NCBI RefSeq assembly: GCF_901709675.1
Contig: NC_051092.1
Coordinates: forward strand, 15,877,128-15,941,127
Direction: 5' to 3'
From: Syngnathus acus
Taxonomy: Eukaryota > Chordata > Actinopteri > Syngnathiformes > Syngnathidae
Length of the DNA stretch: 64,000 bases
The notes below the pieces were generated by a model. The model was not told where the DNA came from. It did no database searches and saw nothing but the letters and a program-made list of their open reading frames with translations. Made by a program: the position numbers and the translations under genes. Shown in pieces: positions 1 to 10,985 of the stretch. The first letter of the stretch is position 1, and every line of letters starts with the position of its first letter.

Positions 1-480
1 GGCGCGCTGCTGACATCGGACTCGTCGTCAGTTGCAGTTTAAATTATTCCACAGGCCCATATAACAATATATAAACTATATATCAAATAACAATAATATA
101 AACAACAATTTTACCAAACCATCCGTGTCACTCCAAATCTTTAAATCCATCGGAATCTTTGTTGACGCTGGAAGGAACTTCGTGCGCAGCTGACGTCAGA
201 CTAGATATATCAAATAAATGTAATTTAAAGAACAATTTTAACGAACCATCTGTGACACTCTAAATCATTAAATCCATCGGAATATTAATCTTCTGTGTCA
301 ATAAAAAAAAAAAAAAAAAACACACAGCTGTTGACACCGGAACTACATGCGCTGCTGACGTCAGACTAGATATATCAAATAAATGTAATATAAACAACAA
401 TTTTAACGAACCATCCGTGTCACTCCAAATCATTAAATCCATCGGAATATTCATCCTCTGTGTCAAAAAACAACAACAAC
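1..480. repeat. Tandem copies of the pogo-like family A internal repeat
   Basis: The phrase CACTCCAAATCATTAAATCC, or a close variant, recurs near 130, 258 and 422. Each copy is followed by GC-rich text (gctgctgacgtcag) and AT-rich text (atatatcaaataa). These units also form the interior of the TA-flanked family A elements at 6188, 11728, 17381 and 42400. No terminal repeat is seen here, so this is a fragment that may continue left of the window. Confidence 0.7.
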
Positions 481-489
481 ATACGACCC

Positions 490-1165
490 CCACCCCCCCT
501 GCTGCCTTTGGTGTGTCGCCCAGGTGGCTTGTGGCAAACTTTAAACGAGACTTTTTATGGATATCTTTGAGAAATGGCTTTCTTCTTGCCACTCTTCCAT
601 AAAGGCCAAATTTGTGCAGTGCACGACTGATTGTTGTCCTATGGACAGACTCTCCAACCTCAGCTGTAGTTATCTGCAGTTCATCCAGAGTGATCATGGG
701 CCTCTTGGCTGCATCTCTGATCAGTCTTCTCCTTGTTTGAGCTGAAAGTTTGGACGGACGGCCGGGTCTTGGTAGATTTGCAGTGGTCTGATACTCCTTC
801 CATTTCAATATAATTGCTTGCACAGTGCTCGTTAAGATGTTTAAAGCTTGGGAAATCTTTTTGTATCCAAATCCGTCTTTAAACTTCTCCACAACAGTAT
901 CTCGGACCTGCCTGGTGTGTTCCTTTGTCTTCATGGTTCTCTCTGCGCTTTAAACAGAACCCTGAGACTATCAAAGAGCAGGTGCATTTATACGGAGACT
1001 TGATTACACACAGGTGCATTCTATTTATCATCATCAGTCATTGAGGACAACATTGGATCATCCAAAGATCCTCACTGAACTTCTGGAGTGAGTTTGCTGC
1101 ACTGAAAGTAAAGGGGCCGAATCATATTGCACGCCCCACTTTTCCGTTTTTTATTTGTTAAAGTT
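490..1165 (-). mobile_element. Truncated Tc1/mariner element (family 1)
   Basis: The segment holds a Tc1 transposase N-terminus and the 5' untranslated part of a Tc1 element (tail GTAAAGGGGCCGAAT near 1110-1125). Both terminal inverted repeats are missing. The left edge breaks into family A repeat sequence near 500 and the right edge into a CA-rich minisatellite near 1165. It differs from the Tc1 family at 13028 and 51403. Confidence 0.8.
501..934 (-). pseudogene. Tc1 transposase, N-terminal DNA-binding half only
   Basis: The reading starts MKTKEHTRQVRDTVVEKFKD and continues through the paired helix-turn-helix region typical of Tc1 transposases (GYKKISQALN, then GRPSKLSAQTRRRLIRDAAK, then TTISRALHKFGLYGR). 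It stops matching after about 145 residues (SHLGDTPK), before the first catalytic Asp (the SDE motif). The DDE catalytic domain is therefore absent and the frame runs on into unrelated repeat. It cannot act as a transposase; at most it would be a DNA-binding fragment. Confidence 0.85.
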
Positions 1166-1600
1166 GAAATAGAAAAACATACACACATACATACACACAT
1201 ACAGATACACACCCACAAATGGGAACCAACGGGGCGCATTCTTTCCCCACGCACACACATACAAAAACAGAAAGATGACAGACATTTACGGACATTTAAG
1301 CACACACAAACAAGTCCACAAGCACTGCACACACATCCAAGCCAGCGCGCATAGTGCACAAACAAGCCAGCGCGCACACAAACTAGTTCACGCGCACTGT
1401 CACACAACCAAGCCAGCGCACATAGCACACAACCAAGCCAGCGCGCATAGCGCAAAAGTTCGCGCGCACACAAACAAGTCCGCGCGCACCGCGCACACAA
1501 AGACAGAAGGATGACAGACATTCACTGTTAGGGTGACAAACCCAAAACCACAGAAAGCGCACAAGTCCGCGCGCACACAAACAAGTGAGCCTCCTGCACG
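1166..1600. repeat. CA/CGCGCAC-rich minisatellite
   Basis: Irregular tandem copies of units such as acacaaacaagtccgcgcgc and cacaaccaagccagcgcgca fill the stretch. Open frames on both strands here are low-complexity by-products of the repeat. Confidence 0.8.
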
Positions 1601-3124
1601 TCTTACATGTCTGTCCTATTCCCTGCTTTGTAATTCTATTACATTTATTTTGCAAATTTTAACTTAAGCGTTTACACCTAATTTGATCTCTGGCCCTTTT
1701 GCGTCTTGATGCAAATAACTCCTACCAGCAGGCACATCTAAAAGCAATCTGGGCATTCCTAAATCATTTTCACACATCTGCTACTGAGCAGTGTCCTTAA
1801 ATTTCCCTCTCAGGGGACTTCCTCACTGTAAACATTCACCGGGAAACATAGACCATCCCTTTAATTTCCACTCGGCCCCCACCGAAAAAACGGACGGCTC
1901 CGCTTTCCCTTTTTATTTTTTTTCTCCACTATGCTCCTCATTCCTTTCGAAAAGCGCACACTCTCGCTGCAACGAGGGGCTGGTCCCACGCTTGTTAAAC
2001 AACAGAGGCCAGCTCTTCCATACCGTCTCCATTCAGGTATTATACCAACCGATAACTTGCGTTGTTCTAACAACTCAGGGTCAGACACTTCCAGTCTGCT
2101 ACCCTACTACTGCTCGACTTTGTCGTCTGAATAGCAGTAAACTTAGTCGTAGGTCGGAGCTGTATCTTTTCCGAAGCCTCCCTTGCGCGTCGGGTTCAGG
2201 GACGTACTTCCAGCTCCTAATTACTCAACGGCACTTTTCGCGTCGCCTCTACTCACACAAGACAACCAACGCGAGTTCCTACGCCTCGCTTTGTTGATGC
2301 CCCCAACGGTGGGACTTCTCTCAATGCGCAGCCTGCCAAACTTCCTCCCTCAAAGGACACTCTGAGGAGGATGTGCTCCCACGGCAAACCGCAGTCCACA
2401 GCAGGCCGGCAGCCGTCAAGAACTACAAACAAAAAAAAGTGCAAGGATCATTCCGAGCAAACGTCGTCATTAGCAACATTATTAAAACCAAATCTATGCC
2501 GTAGCTTTCGTCTTTGGCCAAATAATGCAAAACTTCAGCGGCTGCCCCTTCAAAGGACAGCGCACGGGCTTCGACCGGATGAGATGACCTCCGGGTCAAA
2601 CATTCAGCTGCATCCCATTCTGATCTCCTCTTTTGCAAACTCAGGCTCTGACTGTGAAGCTCTCTCTGCTTCATCACGCAAAAAACAAAAAGTCCCCTAG
2701 TTCTGGTACAACTCTCGAAAATAAGCTGTCCTGCTTTTCTCTTTTTCCGCTTCACTACTTCGCTTTCACTTAGCGTTAAAAAATGTTTCAAGTTCAGGTG
2801 AAATCACTATCATTCCTACTAGAATGCTCTGTTTGAGTGGTACCAGCCACCGTTCACAATGAAACAAAACAGTATTATTTCTCCTGTTCCTCAGACCACC
2901 GCAGGCCTGTCTAACCAAAGATTCTAGAAAAACTCTATCATCCAGAAAACTCTATTTCTTAAAGAGACTGTTTCCGTGCAAACTCAAGGCCGACTGACAT
3001 GAAATCAGTGAGTGGAATTCTAACAGCTTTTGGGAAGAAAAAACTAGAAAAACTCCACTCGGGTTCTTCTGAGCCACGAATGAAATCCGACATTGCAATT
3101 TAACTCGCAATTAATCAATTGTAG
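1601..3124 (-). other. No gene recognised; probable 5' internal part of an LTR element
   Basis: No reading frame of recognisable origin is present. Because it lies directly downstream (minus strand) of the primer-binding site and LTR at 3127-6187, it is most simply the degenerate leader/gag side of that element. I see no gag zinc knuckle or protease motif, so this is inference from position only. Confidence 0.35.
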
Positions 3125-3126
3125 CC

Positions 3127-3144
3127 ATTAAATGTTGGGCGCCA
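3127..3144 (-). promoter_or_regulatory. Retroelement primer-binding site
   Basis: On the minus strand the LTR ends ...GATTGACA, then TTG, then TGGCGCCCAAC followed by ATTTAAT. TGGCGCCCAAC equals the first 11 bases of the tRNA-Lys1,2-type primer-binding site; the remainder has diverged or belongs to another tRNA. The three-base gap after the LTR terminal CA is normal for retroelements. Confidence 0.6.
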
Positions 3145-3307
3145 CAATGTCAATCGTGCACTTATCTGATGTAAGTGACCGGCTCTCCGTTTAAAGGGTA
3201 AAATTCTGTACTTTAGCCCCTCTGCAGTAACGCAGTCTGTAGGGGAGACGAGAATTGATTTAAGCCGGTACGGAAAGAAGATTCGTTCCGAGTCTAACCG
3301 CTGTTCA

Positions 3308-4197
3308 GGTACCTGGGTTGTGCTACAAGTACAGCGGGCTGGTTCTGCTCGACATCGGCGAAAGCGAGTTTTGTGGCGTTCTGGACTTTGAAGCGGGGAC
3401 ATTAAAGGCGCTCGGTCTGCTCCGTCCTGAAGCGTCGCCGGACTCGCCTGCTATTCCTCCCCCGGTTGGGAAGCGTCGGAAGCTGTGTGCGAGGAGGCTG
3501 AAGAGGGGCGAGAGTGGGGGCCTCCGGGCCAGGCTGGCGGCCAACCCAGCTCGCCCGGCCGTGCCTTCCATTCTTCTGGCGAATGTTCGATCGCTGGACA
3601 TCAACATGGTTTGCTTTCGCCTGCTGAGATCTACGAACCGGACAGTGCGTAACTGCTGTGCGCTCGTGTTCACTGGGACTTGGTTGACCGTCATCATTCC
3701 GGACTCTGCTGTGCATCTGAGCGGCTAGCGTGCTATCGGGCGGACCGGGCCATTGTACGAGGGGGTAAGTCGCGAGGAGGTGGGATGTGCGTCTACATCC
3801 GTGACGAAGGGTGCCGGGACTCTGTGGTGGTATGCGAGCACTGCTCGCCACTGGCGGAGTTTGTGATCTCCAGGCTGTTAGGGTCCTGAACTCTCTCCCC
3901 CCTTCTGCGTGGCGTCCTGTACTTTTGCGCTTTGTTCTGACTATCTGCTGTGCACTCTTGCTCCGTTTTGCTCCTCTTATTTACTGTGTTATTTGTTTAT
4001 TTATTATTTATTCATCACTCTTATTGTTCATTGTTTGTGCCTTCTTGTTTTTATTTTGCGTTGTTTTACTTGTATGTTTATCGTGTACTGTGTCTCGTCA
4101 CCGTGGGATAGTGGAAACGTAATTTCGATTTCTTTGTGTGTCTTGGCATGAAGGAATTGACAATAAAGCTGACTCTCTCTCTCTCTCTCTCTCTCTG
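3308..4197 (+). mobile_element. Internally deleted L2/Rex1-type LINE with (CT)n tail
   Basis: Its left part resembles the start of an L2-type ORF2 and endonuclease (SILLANVRSLD, CALVFTGTWLTV, then RGGGMCVYIRDE). Near 3863-3867 it jumps straight to the extreme C-terminus and 3' UTR shared with the LINEs at 14429 and 29735 (LQAVRVLNSLP-like, then TTGACAATAAAGCTGAC). The rest of the endonuclease, the whole reverse transcriptase and most of the C-terminus are missing. The tail is (CT)n instead of (TTTGAC)n. Stops and shifts break even the retained part. Confidence 0.75.
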
Positions 4198-5446
4198 ATC
4201 TATTGTTAGATTAATTCCGTCATTTCCGGACGCCCCCGCTGAAATCAAAGAAACCCGAGCGTTGATTAACTACTTTGTCGAGACCCAGGATCTCCTTGAT
4301 CGCGGCCGTTTCAGCGGCTCTCCTTTCCTATTAAGATTGTTGCTTTTGTTATCTGCTCGGAATAGTTTAGCTGTCTTTGTTAAGACCGCGGGAACTCGTT
4401 TATTTTCACTAGCGTACACTCACACTAGCTGAGCTTAAGTTCACGGTTTCGAACCAGATTCGGACACTCCCTGATGTCAAGGATTAAAGCTGTCTTCATT
4501 TAAAAAAGAACTGAACGGTTTAAAGTATGACGATGATCGAGAAACAAAAAAGATTTAAAACATAAAAGATCAAAATAATCATTAACTGAAATTAGATGAT
4601 TATGAAGTAGAAATTTAATGAATAAGCAAGAAAGAGAATTACAAGTTTCAATTGTTCGAACAACTAACAACTTCCACTTACCATTCTCAATAGAGCAAAA
4701 ATGATTCAGTCTCGAAGTTCTCTCGATTGAAAACTCAAAAAATATAGTAAAAAAGGGTAAGAGGCTAGAGGTCTAAAATGCTGTTTGGTGGAAAAGTCGA
4801 GTGATCAGTTCTCCTTGTTCCAAAATCCAAATTCTGTTTAAAAGAACAGGCTGGCCTAAAGAATGGAGATGACGACGCCCTAAAAATGGCTCCTCTCTCC
4901 TGCACCGAGGTCTGCATCTCCTAGCCTGTCTTTGAGCTTAAAATTTGACTAAGTCCAATTTGAAGATAGTATAAATTCATTTTAACGGACCTAGGGTTAA
5001 TCTCATAAAGAATGAAATCTATCTTTGTATAATCGGCATTCTCGACCCACGGCAGTAGCCGCAGGGGCATACCCCTGACGGGCAGAGCCCACCGGGCGAG
5101 AGAGAGCGATGCTCTTTGTCCGAACGAACCTTTTATATCAGTCCAGTTCGTGGGTACTATCCCTGCTTGGTCACGTACCAGTTTTTTTACATGATGTCAT
5201 ACATTGGCCTCATATGACCCAAATGCTTCCAGAATAGACTGCACCTGCATCTCAGCCGGTCTCAACCGGATTCAACCAGATGAGGTGACCACGTTCTCAC
5301 GGAAGTAACAATTTTCTCAGGGATGCTTGATCCTGTTTCCCACTCCCAAATCTTGTCAACTGTCCATCAACGTGACATTTGCAAATGTTTTTCCTCTGAC
5401 TTGTGTTCCGTCAAACAGCATTTTGTTTAGGCTTCAACTGGATGAA

Positions 5447-5735
5447 TAAAGGTAAAGGTAAAGACCCAATGATTGTCACATACACATCTGGGTGTGGTGA
5501 AATTTGTCTCTGCATTTAACCCATCCCCAAAGGGAGCAGTGAGCAGCAGCGGTGCCGCGCCCGGGAATCATTTGGTGATCTAACCCCCCAATTCCAACCC
5601 TTAATGCTGAGTGCCAAGCAGGGAGGCAATGGTTCCCATTTTTATAGTCTTTGGTATGACCCGGCGGGGGTTTGAACCCACAACCTTCCAGTCTCAGGGC
5701 GGACACTCTACCACTAGGCCACTGAGCTGGTCTTT
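5447..5735 (-). mobile_element. tRNA-derived SINE (family 1)
   Basis: On the minus strand it begins with a tRNA-like head containing an A box (TGGTAGAGTG) and a B box (GGTTCAAACCC), the internal promoter of RNA polymerase III. A body follows (ctataaaaatggg, attaagggttgg, gggcgcggcaccgctgctgc) that recurs at 10984-11045, 19085-19155 and 56248-57412. It interrupts the minus-strand LTR. Confidence 0.8.
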
Positions 5736-6187
5736 ATTAGTGTAAAGACGCCATTTGAGATGCATGTAGCAGAGTTGTCAATTTATAGTAATTAATGAAT
5801 CACTTTTGTAACATACCTGAATTTCCATACATTTGAGCTGGTCACGCTCATATGTGGGACCTCAGTCTTCCACCACTTAGTATCACCATTAACCCTTTCC
5901 GCCTCCTTGTCTTCGCTCACATTCATTCATGTGTAAATGGAACATCAATATTACATACATGTTTGATACTGATCAAACATTGTGACAATAATAACACATA
6001 CTTTCACAATAGTCAATTTAACACATAATCATAACTATGATCGTGGATTCTCTTAGTTAGCAAGTTAAAACACTCAAGCATCTTCAAAACGTATTTTGAC
6101 AAGCTGGTGACCTCTAGGTCAAGCTCAAGCGTGGGATTGCAGTCTTCCACCCACGGTATCACTGTCAGCCCCTTGTCCTTACTCAAC

Positions 6188-7520
6188 TGATGCGACTTGT
6201 ACTCCGGAGCGACTTATCGCATCAGCCATAAAATGCCCAAAAAAGTGAAAAAAAACATATATAAGTCGCTCCGGAGTATAAGTCGAATTTTGGGGGGCAA
6301 TTTATTCGACAAAATCCAACACCAAGAACAGTCATGAACGAGCAACAACAGGCTAAACGATAGGTATGCTAACGTGCCATAAACACAAACGAAGAGCTGA
6401 GAACGGCCCTGACGTAACAGTCAGAGTTATTTAAAAAACACTATTACATAAATAACACGTTTATAAAACCATCTGTGTCACTCCAATTCATTAAATCCAT
6501 CGATCGTCCTTTGTCAACAATGGGTGCGCGCCGCTGACGGCGCTTGCACTTCAAAATATTCCACAGGCCCATATAACGATATATAAATTAGATATCAAAT
6601 AACTATTATATAAGCAATCATATTATCAAACCATCTGTGTCACTCCAAATCATTAAATCCATCGATCAAATTCCTCATCCTTTGTCAACAACGCCGCGTG
6701 TGCGCCCTGACGTCAGCCTCGTTGTTATTCCACAGATCTACTATATAACTATATTGTAGCGTTAACAAAGTACAAGGAAAGACGTGGGTTTGGTAAACGG
6801 CTCTTTATTTAACAAAACAAACTTCCAGGCGTGTGGCGGCGTGGACTTCCAGCCACGGAGGTGGAAGAGAGATCCATAGAATAGAACCGGGCTTGCATAA
6901 AAGCCATGACCGAGCCCCATCCACCGTCCCCGGACAGCCACCCGGCCGAGCGCCGGCCCTCGACTTCCATCCACGGAGGTGAAAGAGAGCTCCGTAGAGT
7001 AGGATCGGGCGTGCGTAAAAGCCATGTCCGAGCCCCATCCACCATCCCTGGACAGCCACCCGGCCGAGCGCCGGCCCCCGACTTCAATCCACGGAGGTCA
7101 AAGAGAGCTCCTTAGAGTAGGACCGGGCGTGGGTAAAAGCCATAATAGTTTTTCAAACCTTCTGTGTCACTCCAAATCCTTAAATCCTTCAAACTCTTCG
7201 TCCGCCGTGTCACTTAGAAACAAAGCCGCTAATGATGCCGGTAGTACGTGGGGCCCTTCGTCATCTTCATCATCCCGTGATCAATCTTTGTCCTTTATGT
7301 AAACAACCGCCGCGCCACGCCGCGTCGCGCTGCTGACGTCACTTGAAATTCAAATTACAGTAGTCCGTTGCTACATCGCGGTTCGTTTATCGCGGGTTCA
7401 CTTTTTTTTTTTTTTGGGGAACATTTTTGAAAAAAAAACACATATAAGTCGCTCCTTATTATAAGTCGCCCCCCCACCCAAACTATGAAAAAAACCGCGA
7501 CTTATAGTCCGGATATTACG

Positions 7521-7521
<1 letters not shown>
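6188..7521. mobile_element. Pogo-like non-autonomous DNA transposon (family A)
   Basis: The right end is GACTTATAGTCCGGATATTACGG, which matches in inverted form the family terminus CCGTAATTTTCGGACTATAA. The left terminus is lost against the LTR at 6187, but the subterminal block (CTCCGGAGTATAAGTCG near 6267-6283) is present. The interior holds two of the ~180-bp AT-rich units (6450-6740), two to three GC-rich ~117-bp units (6825-7140) and a Tigger-like cap (CAGTAGTCCGTTGCTACATCG near 7360). The minus strand at 7290-7175 can be read as a transposase-like acidic tail. Confidence 0.65.
6825..7140. repeat. GC-rich ~117-bp tandem units inside family A
   Basis: The block ggacagccacccggccgagc, then cacggaggtgaaagagagct, then gggcgtgcgtaaaagccatg repeats about 2.5 times with roughly 117-bp spacing. 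The same block occurs at 12230-12380, 42785-43100, 46560-46730 and 63860-63900. Long overlapping frames here on both strands come from the repeat composition. Confidence 0.8.
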
Positions 7522-7590
<69 letters not shown>

Positions 7591-7592
7591 AA

Positions 7593-7626
<34 letters not shown>

Positions 7627-7632
7627 TTTTTC
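7505..7632. repeat. (TA)n microsatellite with flanking poly-T
   Basis: About 80 bases of alternating TA are followed by an A/T-only stretch and a long T run. Confidence 0.95.
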
Positions 7633-7969
7633 CCATATCGTGCAATAGATAAAATGCCTGAATGAACAGTTGCTCTTGCATTTAAATACCCCAATTTGAA
7701 CGACACAAATAGACCTAATTTCCCCTATAATTTTCTCCCATCAATGAAACATTATATTCATCTCACACAGCACAGGAATAAAACAGGCGGTTTTTCATTG
7801 TCTCTCAGCATGTTTACCTCTGCTTGGGTATTTCTGGCGAGACAGCCAGATATACGGACTTTATCTACACATGCAGTATACGCATGTGTGTCTGTATGAC
7901 CACTGTGTTATTGTTGCTGTACAAACAGAAAATAATATGAAAATGCTGTGAAGAAATCGATGTACCCAG

Positions 7970-8082
7970 AAGAAACCCACGCAGGGAGATTATGCAAACT
8001 CCACACAGGAAGGCCAGATCGAACCCACACCTCTGAACTGTGAAGCAGACATTCTGACCGGTGTGTCACCATGCAAACCAAT
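7970..8082 (-). mobile_element. SINE fragment (family 2, tRNA/RTE-tail type)
   Basis: The text gaaacccacgcagggagatt, then gcaaactccacacagga, then gatcgaacccacacc matches the head half of the SINEs at 27357 and 60651 on the minus strand. The B box region is degenerate and the tail is missing. Confidence 0.7.
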
Positions 8083-8477
8083 AAAAACCTAATTAAGCCT
8101 TAAGTCGGGGGTCACAACCAACTTGGTGGGTGGGCACGCCCCCTGTGGCCTCCCTTTGGTGATGGGTCTACTCTAAGGAAGTCACAATGTCCCAACACTG
8201 GTGAGCTGATTGCTATATAAGTAGCTCTTAGCCCAAACATGCGGTTGAGGATGACCAGAGACCCATGGGCACCATGTTGATGACCCCTGATTTGGATATG
8301 TAAGATAGTTTTACTTGCTGTTAATTGAAAGAAAGACAACAGGCGCTTACCCCAAAATAAAAGCACAATCCTTTTTGAATTCTTCAAGAACCTGAGTGAA
8401 GATTAAATTAAAATACTGCATAAATATGCTGTACAGTACAAGTGATACAAAAAACAGCGATTTGTGATCCTACTTAC
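8083..8477 (-). other. plcg2 intron 6, 5' part; no other feature seen
   Basis: Intronic sequence follows the exon 6 splice donor (GAG|gtaagta, complement of 8471-8480). No repeat of the other families is recognised here. Confidence 0.6.
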
Positions 8478-8558
8478 CTCATTTTGTTCAAACATTATCA
8501 GGTTGTACAATTTGTGAAACTGCTCAAAATCCAAGCGCTCATGTTTTCCTCCCACTTC
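8478..8558 (-). CDS. plcg2: plcg2 exon 6 (EF-hand region)
   Basis: The exon is 81 bp, exactly 27 codons, phase 0 at both ends. It is preceded by ctccttttacag and followed by gtaagta. It reads EVGGKHERLDFEQFHKLYNL and then IMFEQNE. From knowledge of the family, vertebrate PLC-gamma-2 has a closely similar stretch in its EF-hand region (E-I-G then ELSFEQFHLFYKKLMFEQ). Phase and sequence continue exactly from exon 5 (..LKDKFL). PLCG2 hydrolyses phosphatidylinositol 4,5-bisphosphate to IP3 and diacylglycerol downstream of immune receptors; the EF hands support the catalytic core. Downstream exons lie left of the window. Confidence 0.92.
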
Positions 8559-10277
8559 CTGTAAAAGGAGAGCATAAATAAGCACTAATGACTGTGTATT
8601 ACAGGAGGCATCAATCCATTTTCTATATGCAGTAGCCTGGTTGGGGTTATTGCTGTGTGGAGTATACCCAAGCTGAATTTGGGCAAGAGGTGAGATATAG
8701 TATACCCTGGACAGGTCCTACCATATTTACGCATGTTTGGAAGAAATTCTAATTTTATTCTGTTACATTGAGCTACGTTCTACTTGCTATGTCTATTTTT
8801 ATTCAGAGCAGTGCATGTCCTGCAACTTGTGGAGGTGAGTGAGAGGAGGATCACAATTTCTGAAAATCTTAGCGATGATTCATATAGTATATTCTATATT
8901 TTGACTCTTAAATGTTTTTAACTTCTTTTTTTCTCACTCGTATTTGTTCTTTTTTAATTGTCTTAAATTATGACTGATATATACTGGAATTTCCCCGTAT
9001 GGGACAAATGGGAATATCTTATCCACAGAGAAGCCAAGTTTTTAAAGTGACACGTTATTGTAAAACATGGCAGAAAGATAGAGTCCAGCTATACTGTGAC
9101 TCCAGTGAGTGAGTAAGATGGCGCAAATACCCCGTAAAACAAGGAGCTGTCCCACATGTGGGACACTGGAACGCTAAAGGTTTTGTGGCTGTTTCGTTTT
9201 CTGTACATGCTCTATCATACAAGGATGTCGTTTTTTTTATTACAGAAACTACAGTACTGATGTCGTGCAACCCACCGGAGATACACAAGCAAATTTAAAC
9301 AACGAAAGAGCCAAACTCAGATGCAGCACACAACCACACTTTCGGAGCGAGGGAGAAAGCCAATGCTTTATTACCTTGTTAGTGTGGTGAAAGACATGTA
9401 TACGTCTATTATTGACAGTAGAAAGTGAGACGTGTAAATGATGTCTATTTAGGTCATGATGTTGTCATTGTTAATGGTGATGTATTCCATCCTATTGATC
9501 ACATTTACCATGTGTTAACGGGGCAATGGTTTATTACATGTTTCACAAGCCAGAATGTTTACTTTAACTTTATATTGCAACAATATGTAAACACAGTCAT
9601 TGTAGCGTTGTCACAGAGGGATCTTTGGGTGGCAACACTCATGTCTCAGTATCTGGCATGTACGTATGTACGCATAGCGAAATGACTCAGGCCAATTGTC
9701 AAGCTAGAAATAAACTGTTTAATGAAAACAAAAAGGATTACTGTTGGCCGTAATCATGCCGAAACAACAACGCTAAAAGGTGCATAGCTTACGGTGTTCT
9801 TTTTTCCTTTCCTCTCCCCGCCCTCCAACATTCTCTCTCTTGTTACCCTCACAGAATTCCCAAACCATAGCAAACCACAGAATTTGTGAAATATATGCAA
9901 TGATTGCTACACTATGAAAGTACACATTGACAGTCAGTCAATAAAGCCCAGATTTGTTTACTCGCTGTTGGCCTCTCACCTACATCCTAGCAGGGAGACA
10001 AAATACAAAAACACTCGTTAGCTTAGTGCTTGCTAGGAGCTGGTATAACGCAAGTGGATTGATTCAAAATTGGTAAAAAAAAAACATCCAGGTTTCTGCC
10101 ATTGACCATGGTACACCGAGGTATCCTGGAGGTTAAAGTGACTAAACTAAAAAGGAACCTTTACGTAGGTTGCTGGTTTTAGATTTTCATGAAATTGAAT
10201 GTGAATGAAGACTAAAATAAATAAACAAATAAACAAACAAACAACTAAATAAATAAATACAAATAAAAAAACAATAC
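8559..10277 (-). other. plcg2: plcg2 intron 5
   Basis: The intron is 1.7 kb between exon 5 (donor gtattg) and exon 6 (acceptor ttttacag). I see no element of the repeat families found elsewhere in this window, which makes it one of the least disturbed stretches. Confidence 0.8.
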
Positions 10278-10362
10278 CAGAAATTTGTCTTTCAGAGAGC
10301 GTATACTGGTGGGCTTGTAGTTTAGCAAAGGAAGAAGGGTCTTCAGCTCCTTCATGGATATG
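10278..10362 (-). CDS. plcg2: plcg2 exon 5 (EF-hand region)
   Basis: The exon is 85 bp, entered in phase 2 and left in phase 0. It is preceded by catgtaatttcag and followed by gtattg. With the AG carried over from exon 4 it reads SISMKELKTLLPLLNYKPTS and then IRSLKDKFL. PLC-gamma-2 of other vertebrates has SIS-(L/M)-(R/K)-ELK-T-(I/L)-LP at this place and a conserved LKDKF, which separates it from PLC-gamma-1 (ISAKDLK). It codes for the start of the EF-hand domain. Confidence 0.93.
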
Positions 10363-10456
10363 CTGAAATTACATGAAAACAAAATGTACAGTCAAAATTT
10401 ACAGTATAAGTAAGCAGATAAATCAAATAAATAAAGGCCCTGTAGAGGAGGTGTAC

Positions 10457-10504
10457 CTGTTTGTCTTTGTCTGATTGACAGAATACATCTTCTTTCTGAG
10501 CCAG
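10457..10504 (-). CDS. plcg2: plcg2 exon 4 (PH to EF-hand linker)
   Basis: This 48-bp exon is phase 2 at both ends, with acceptor ttgtttcaag and donor gtacac. Joined to exon 3 it reads ESWLRKKMYSVNQTKTN. The family has ESWLRK-x-(I/M)YSV-(D/N)QT at this position. The exon is too short to be found as an open frame alone; it was found by extending the gene from its neighbours, and the phase matches on both sides. Confidence 0.92.
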
Positions 10505-10597
10505 CTTGAAACAAAATCGAAACTTACTTGATAAGCTCGTATTGTACTATATCTACATATTGTGTGATTACAGGAGTGTGTTTGTGTGTATGATTAC

Positions 10598-10691
10598 CTC
10601 TCAATAAGAATTGGAGTAGGAGCAGTCAGTGTTTCTTGAACTAACATTTCAAGTCCAATTAACCATTTTTGCGCTTCCTCCACAGAATCAG
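10598..10691 (-). CDS. plcg2: plcg2 exon 3 (end of PH domain)
   Basis: The exon is 94 bp, entered in phase 1 and left in phase 2, with acceptor tgctgttttcttag and donor gtaatc. It reads ADSVEEAQKWLIGLEMLVQE and then TLTAPTPILIE. This is the C-terminal helix of the PLC-gamma N-terminal PH domain; the W-L-x-G-L core is conserved. The upstream intron is about 31.3 kb, which explains why exons 2 and 3 lie so far apart. Confidence 0.93.
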
Positions 10692-10842
10692 CTAAGAAAA
10701 CAGCATAATAACCAGACTTATTAATAGTACAGTCAGTCCTAAAATCAGATGTTTTTTTTTTTTCAATATCTTGTGTTTTGTGTTTTTTGCCCCCAACATG
10801 TCTTGCGTGTGTGTGTGGTATATATATATATATATATATATA

Positions 10843-10943
10843 CCGTTTTTTTCCGTGTATAATGCGCCCCCATGTATAATACGCACCCTAAAAATGGCAT
10901 GTGGATGCTGGAAAAAAGCCTGTACCCATGTATAATACGCACC

Positions 10944-10985
<42 letters not shown>

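Larger units (their letters stand above)
3148..6187 (-). mobile_element. Long LTR, minus orientation, interrupted
   Basis: This is the same LTR as the plus-oriented copy at 29121-33650. It ends in CA at 3148, carries a TATA box (TATAAAA, complement of 5131-5139) and shows matching stretches from 3150-3307, 4198-5445 and 5835-6187. It is split by an internally deleted LINE (3308-4197) and by a tRNA-derived SINE (about 5447-5735, with further extra sequence to about 5835). Its 5' end is lost at 6187, where a family A transposon begins. Excluding insertions, about 1.76 kb of LTR remains. Confidence 0.75.

Noticed and set aside
1072-1655. Cys/Arg-rich open frames on both strands
   Set aside because: They are translations of the CA/CGCGCAC minisatellite.
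3318-3851. Overlapping frames of about 130-150 codons
   Set aside because: They are explained as decayed 5' LINE sequence with a GC-rich composition.
6762-7115. Several overlapping 80-90 codon frames (MELSFTSVDGS-like), also at 42868 and 46393
   Set aside because: They arise from the ~117-bp GC-rich tandem unit, with all frames open on both strands. No conservation pattern of a protein was evident.
8112-8387. 91-codon minus-strand frame beside exon 6, considered as plcg2 exon 7
   Set aside because: It does not match the PLC-gamma sequence that should follow FEQNE, has no suitable acceptor, and contains no EF-hand residues.
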